Source of the DNA: Devosia sp.
Lineage (GTDB): Bacteria > Pseudomonadota > Alphaproteobacteria > Rhizobiales > Devosiaceae
Length of the DNA stretch: 5,648 nucleotides
Assembly: GCA_016793415.1 (NCBI GenBank)
Contig: JAEUMC010000841.1
Location: 1 to 5,648 of the forward strand
Reading direction: 5' to 3'
Shown here: piece after piece, positions 5,592 to 5,648 of the stretch
How the letters are laid out: each line of letters begins with the position of its first letter
How positions within the stretch are numbered: the first letter of the stretch is position 1
Translations under genes and position numbers: made by a program
Notes under the pieces: model-generated
The model's database searches: none
What the model was told of the DNA's origin: nothing
The model's input: the letters and a program-made list of their open reading frames with translations, nothing else

Positions 5592-5648
5592 CGCGCCCTC
5601 GCCGAAGCGGAGAGCCGCATCAGGCCGCAAAGCGCGACCCGATGCAAC

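Overview
The window is high-GC DNA with densely packed genes, alphaproteobacterial in style. The Shine-Dalgarno sequences are clear, GTG starts are common, and a CCCCACCCTGTCCC-type palindromic repeat sits between convergent genes. A Hyphomicrobiales host such as a Devosia-like bacterium fits, but that placement is from memory of similar genomes and is not proven here. It reads as ordinary chromosome: no transposase, integrase, phage gene or CRISPR array is visible.

Layout from left to right. (1) The 3' part of a Gfo/Idh/MocA-family oxidoreductase runs in from the left edge (+, ends 782). (2) A 190-bp convergent gap holds a large inverted repeat made of two hairpin modules (820-950). (3) A TetR-family regulator (-, 973-1521) is divergent from an extended SDR reductase of the dihydroflavonol-4-reductase type (+, 1599-2621). 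Their 77-bp shared spacer carries a 14-bp perfect inverted repeat that overlaps candidate promoters in both directions. This is a typical self-contained TetR/target-enzyme pair. (4) A complete tRNA-Ala(CGC) with encoded CCA lies at 2675-2750. (5) A minus-strand pair follows: a four-TM half-size DMT/EamA transporter (3667-3999) and then a zinc-ribbon SAM methyltransferase (2796-3659), 7 bp apart. (6) Divergent from this pair is a family 2 glycosyltransferase with two C-terminal membrane helices (+, 4060-5016), of the polyprenyl-phosphate sugar synthase type. (7) A GNAT acetyltransferase (-, 5013-5591) meets the glycosyltransferase tail to tail, and the two stop codons overlap.

The part most likely to form a functional unit beyond the TetR/SDR pair is the 2796-5016 block. 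It combines a lipid-linked-sugar-type glycosyltransferase, a small ArnE-like transporter lacking the drug-antiporter glutamate, and a methyltransferase. Together they suggest a compact envelope-glycan or lipid-modification module. That role is inferred from gene types and arrangement. No acceptor-side transferase is present in the window, and none of the families is new.
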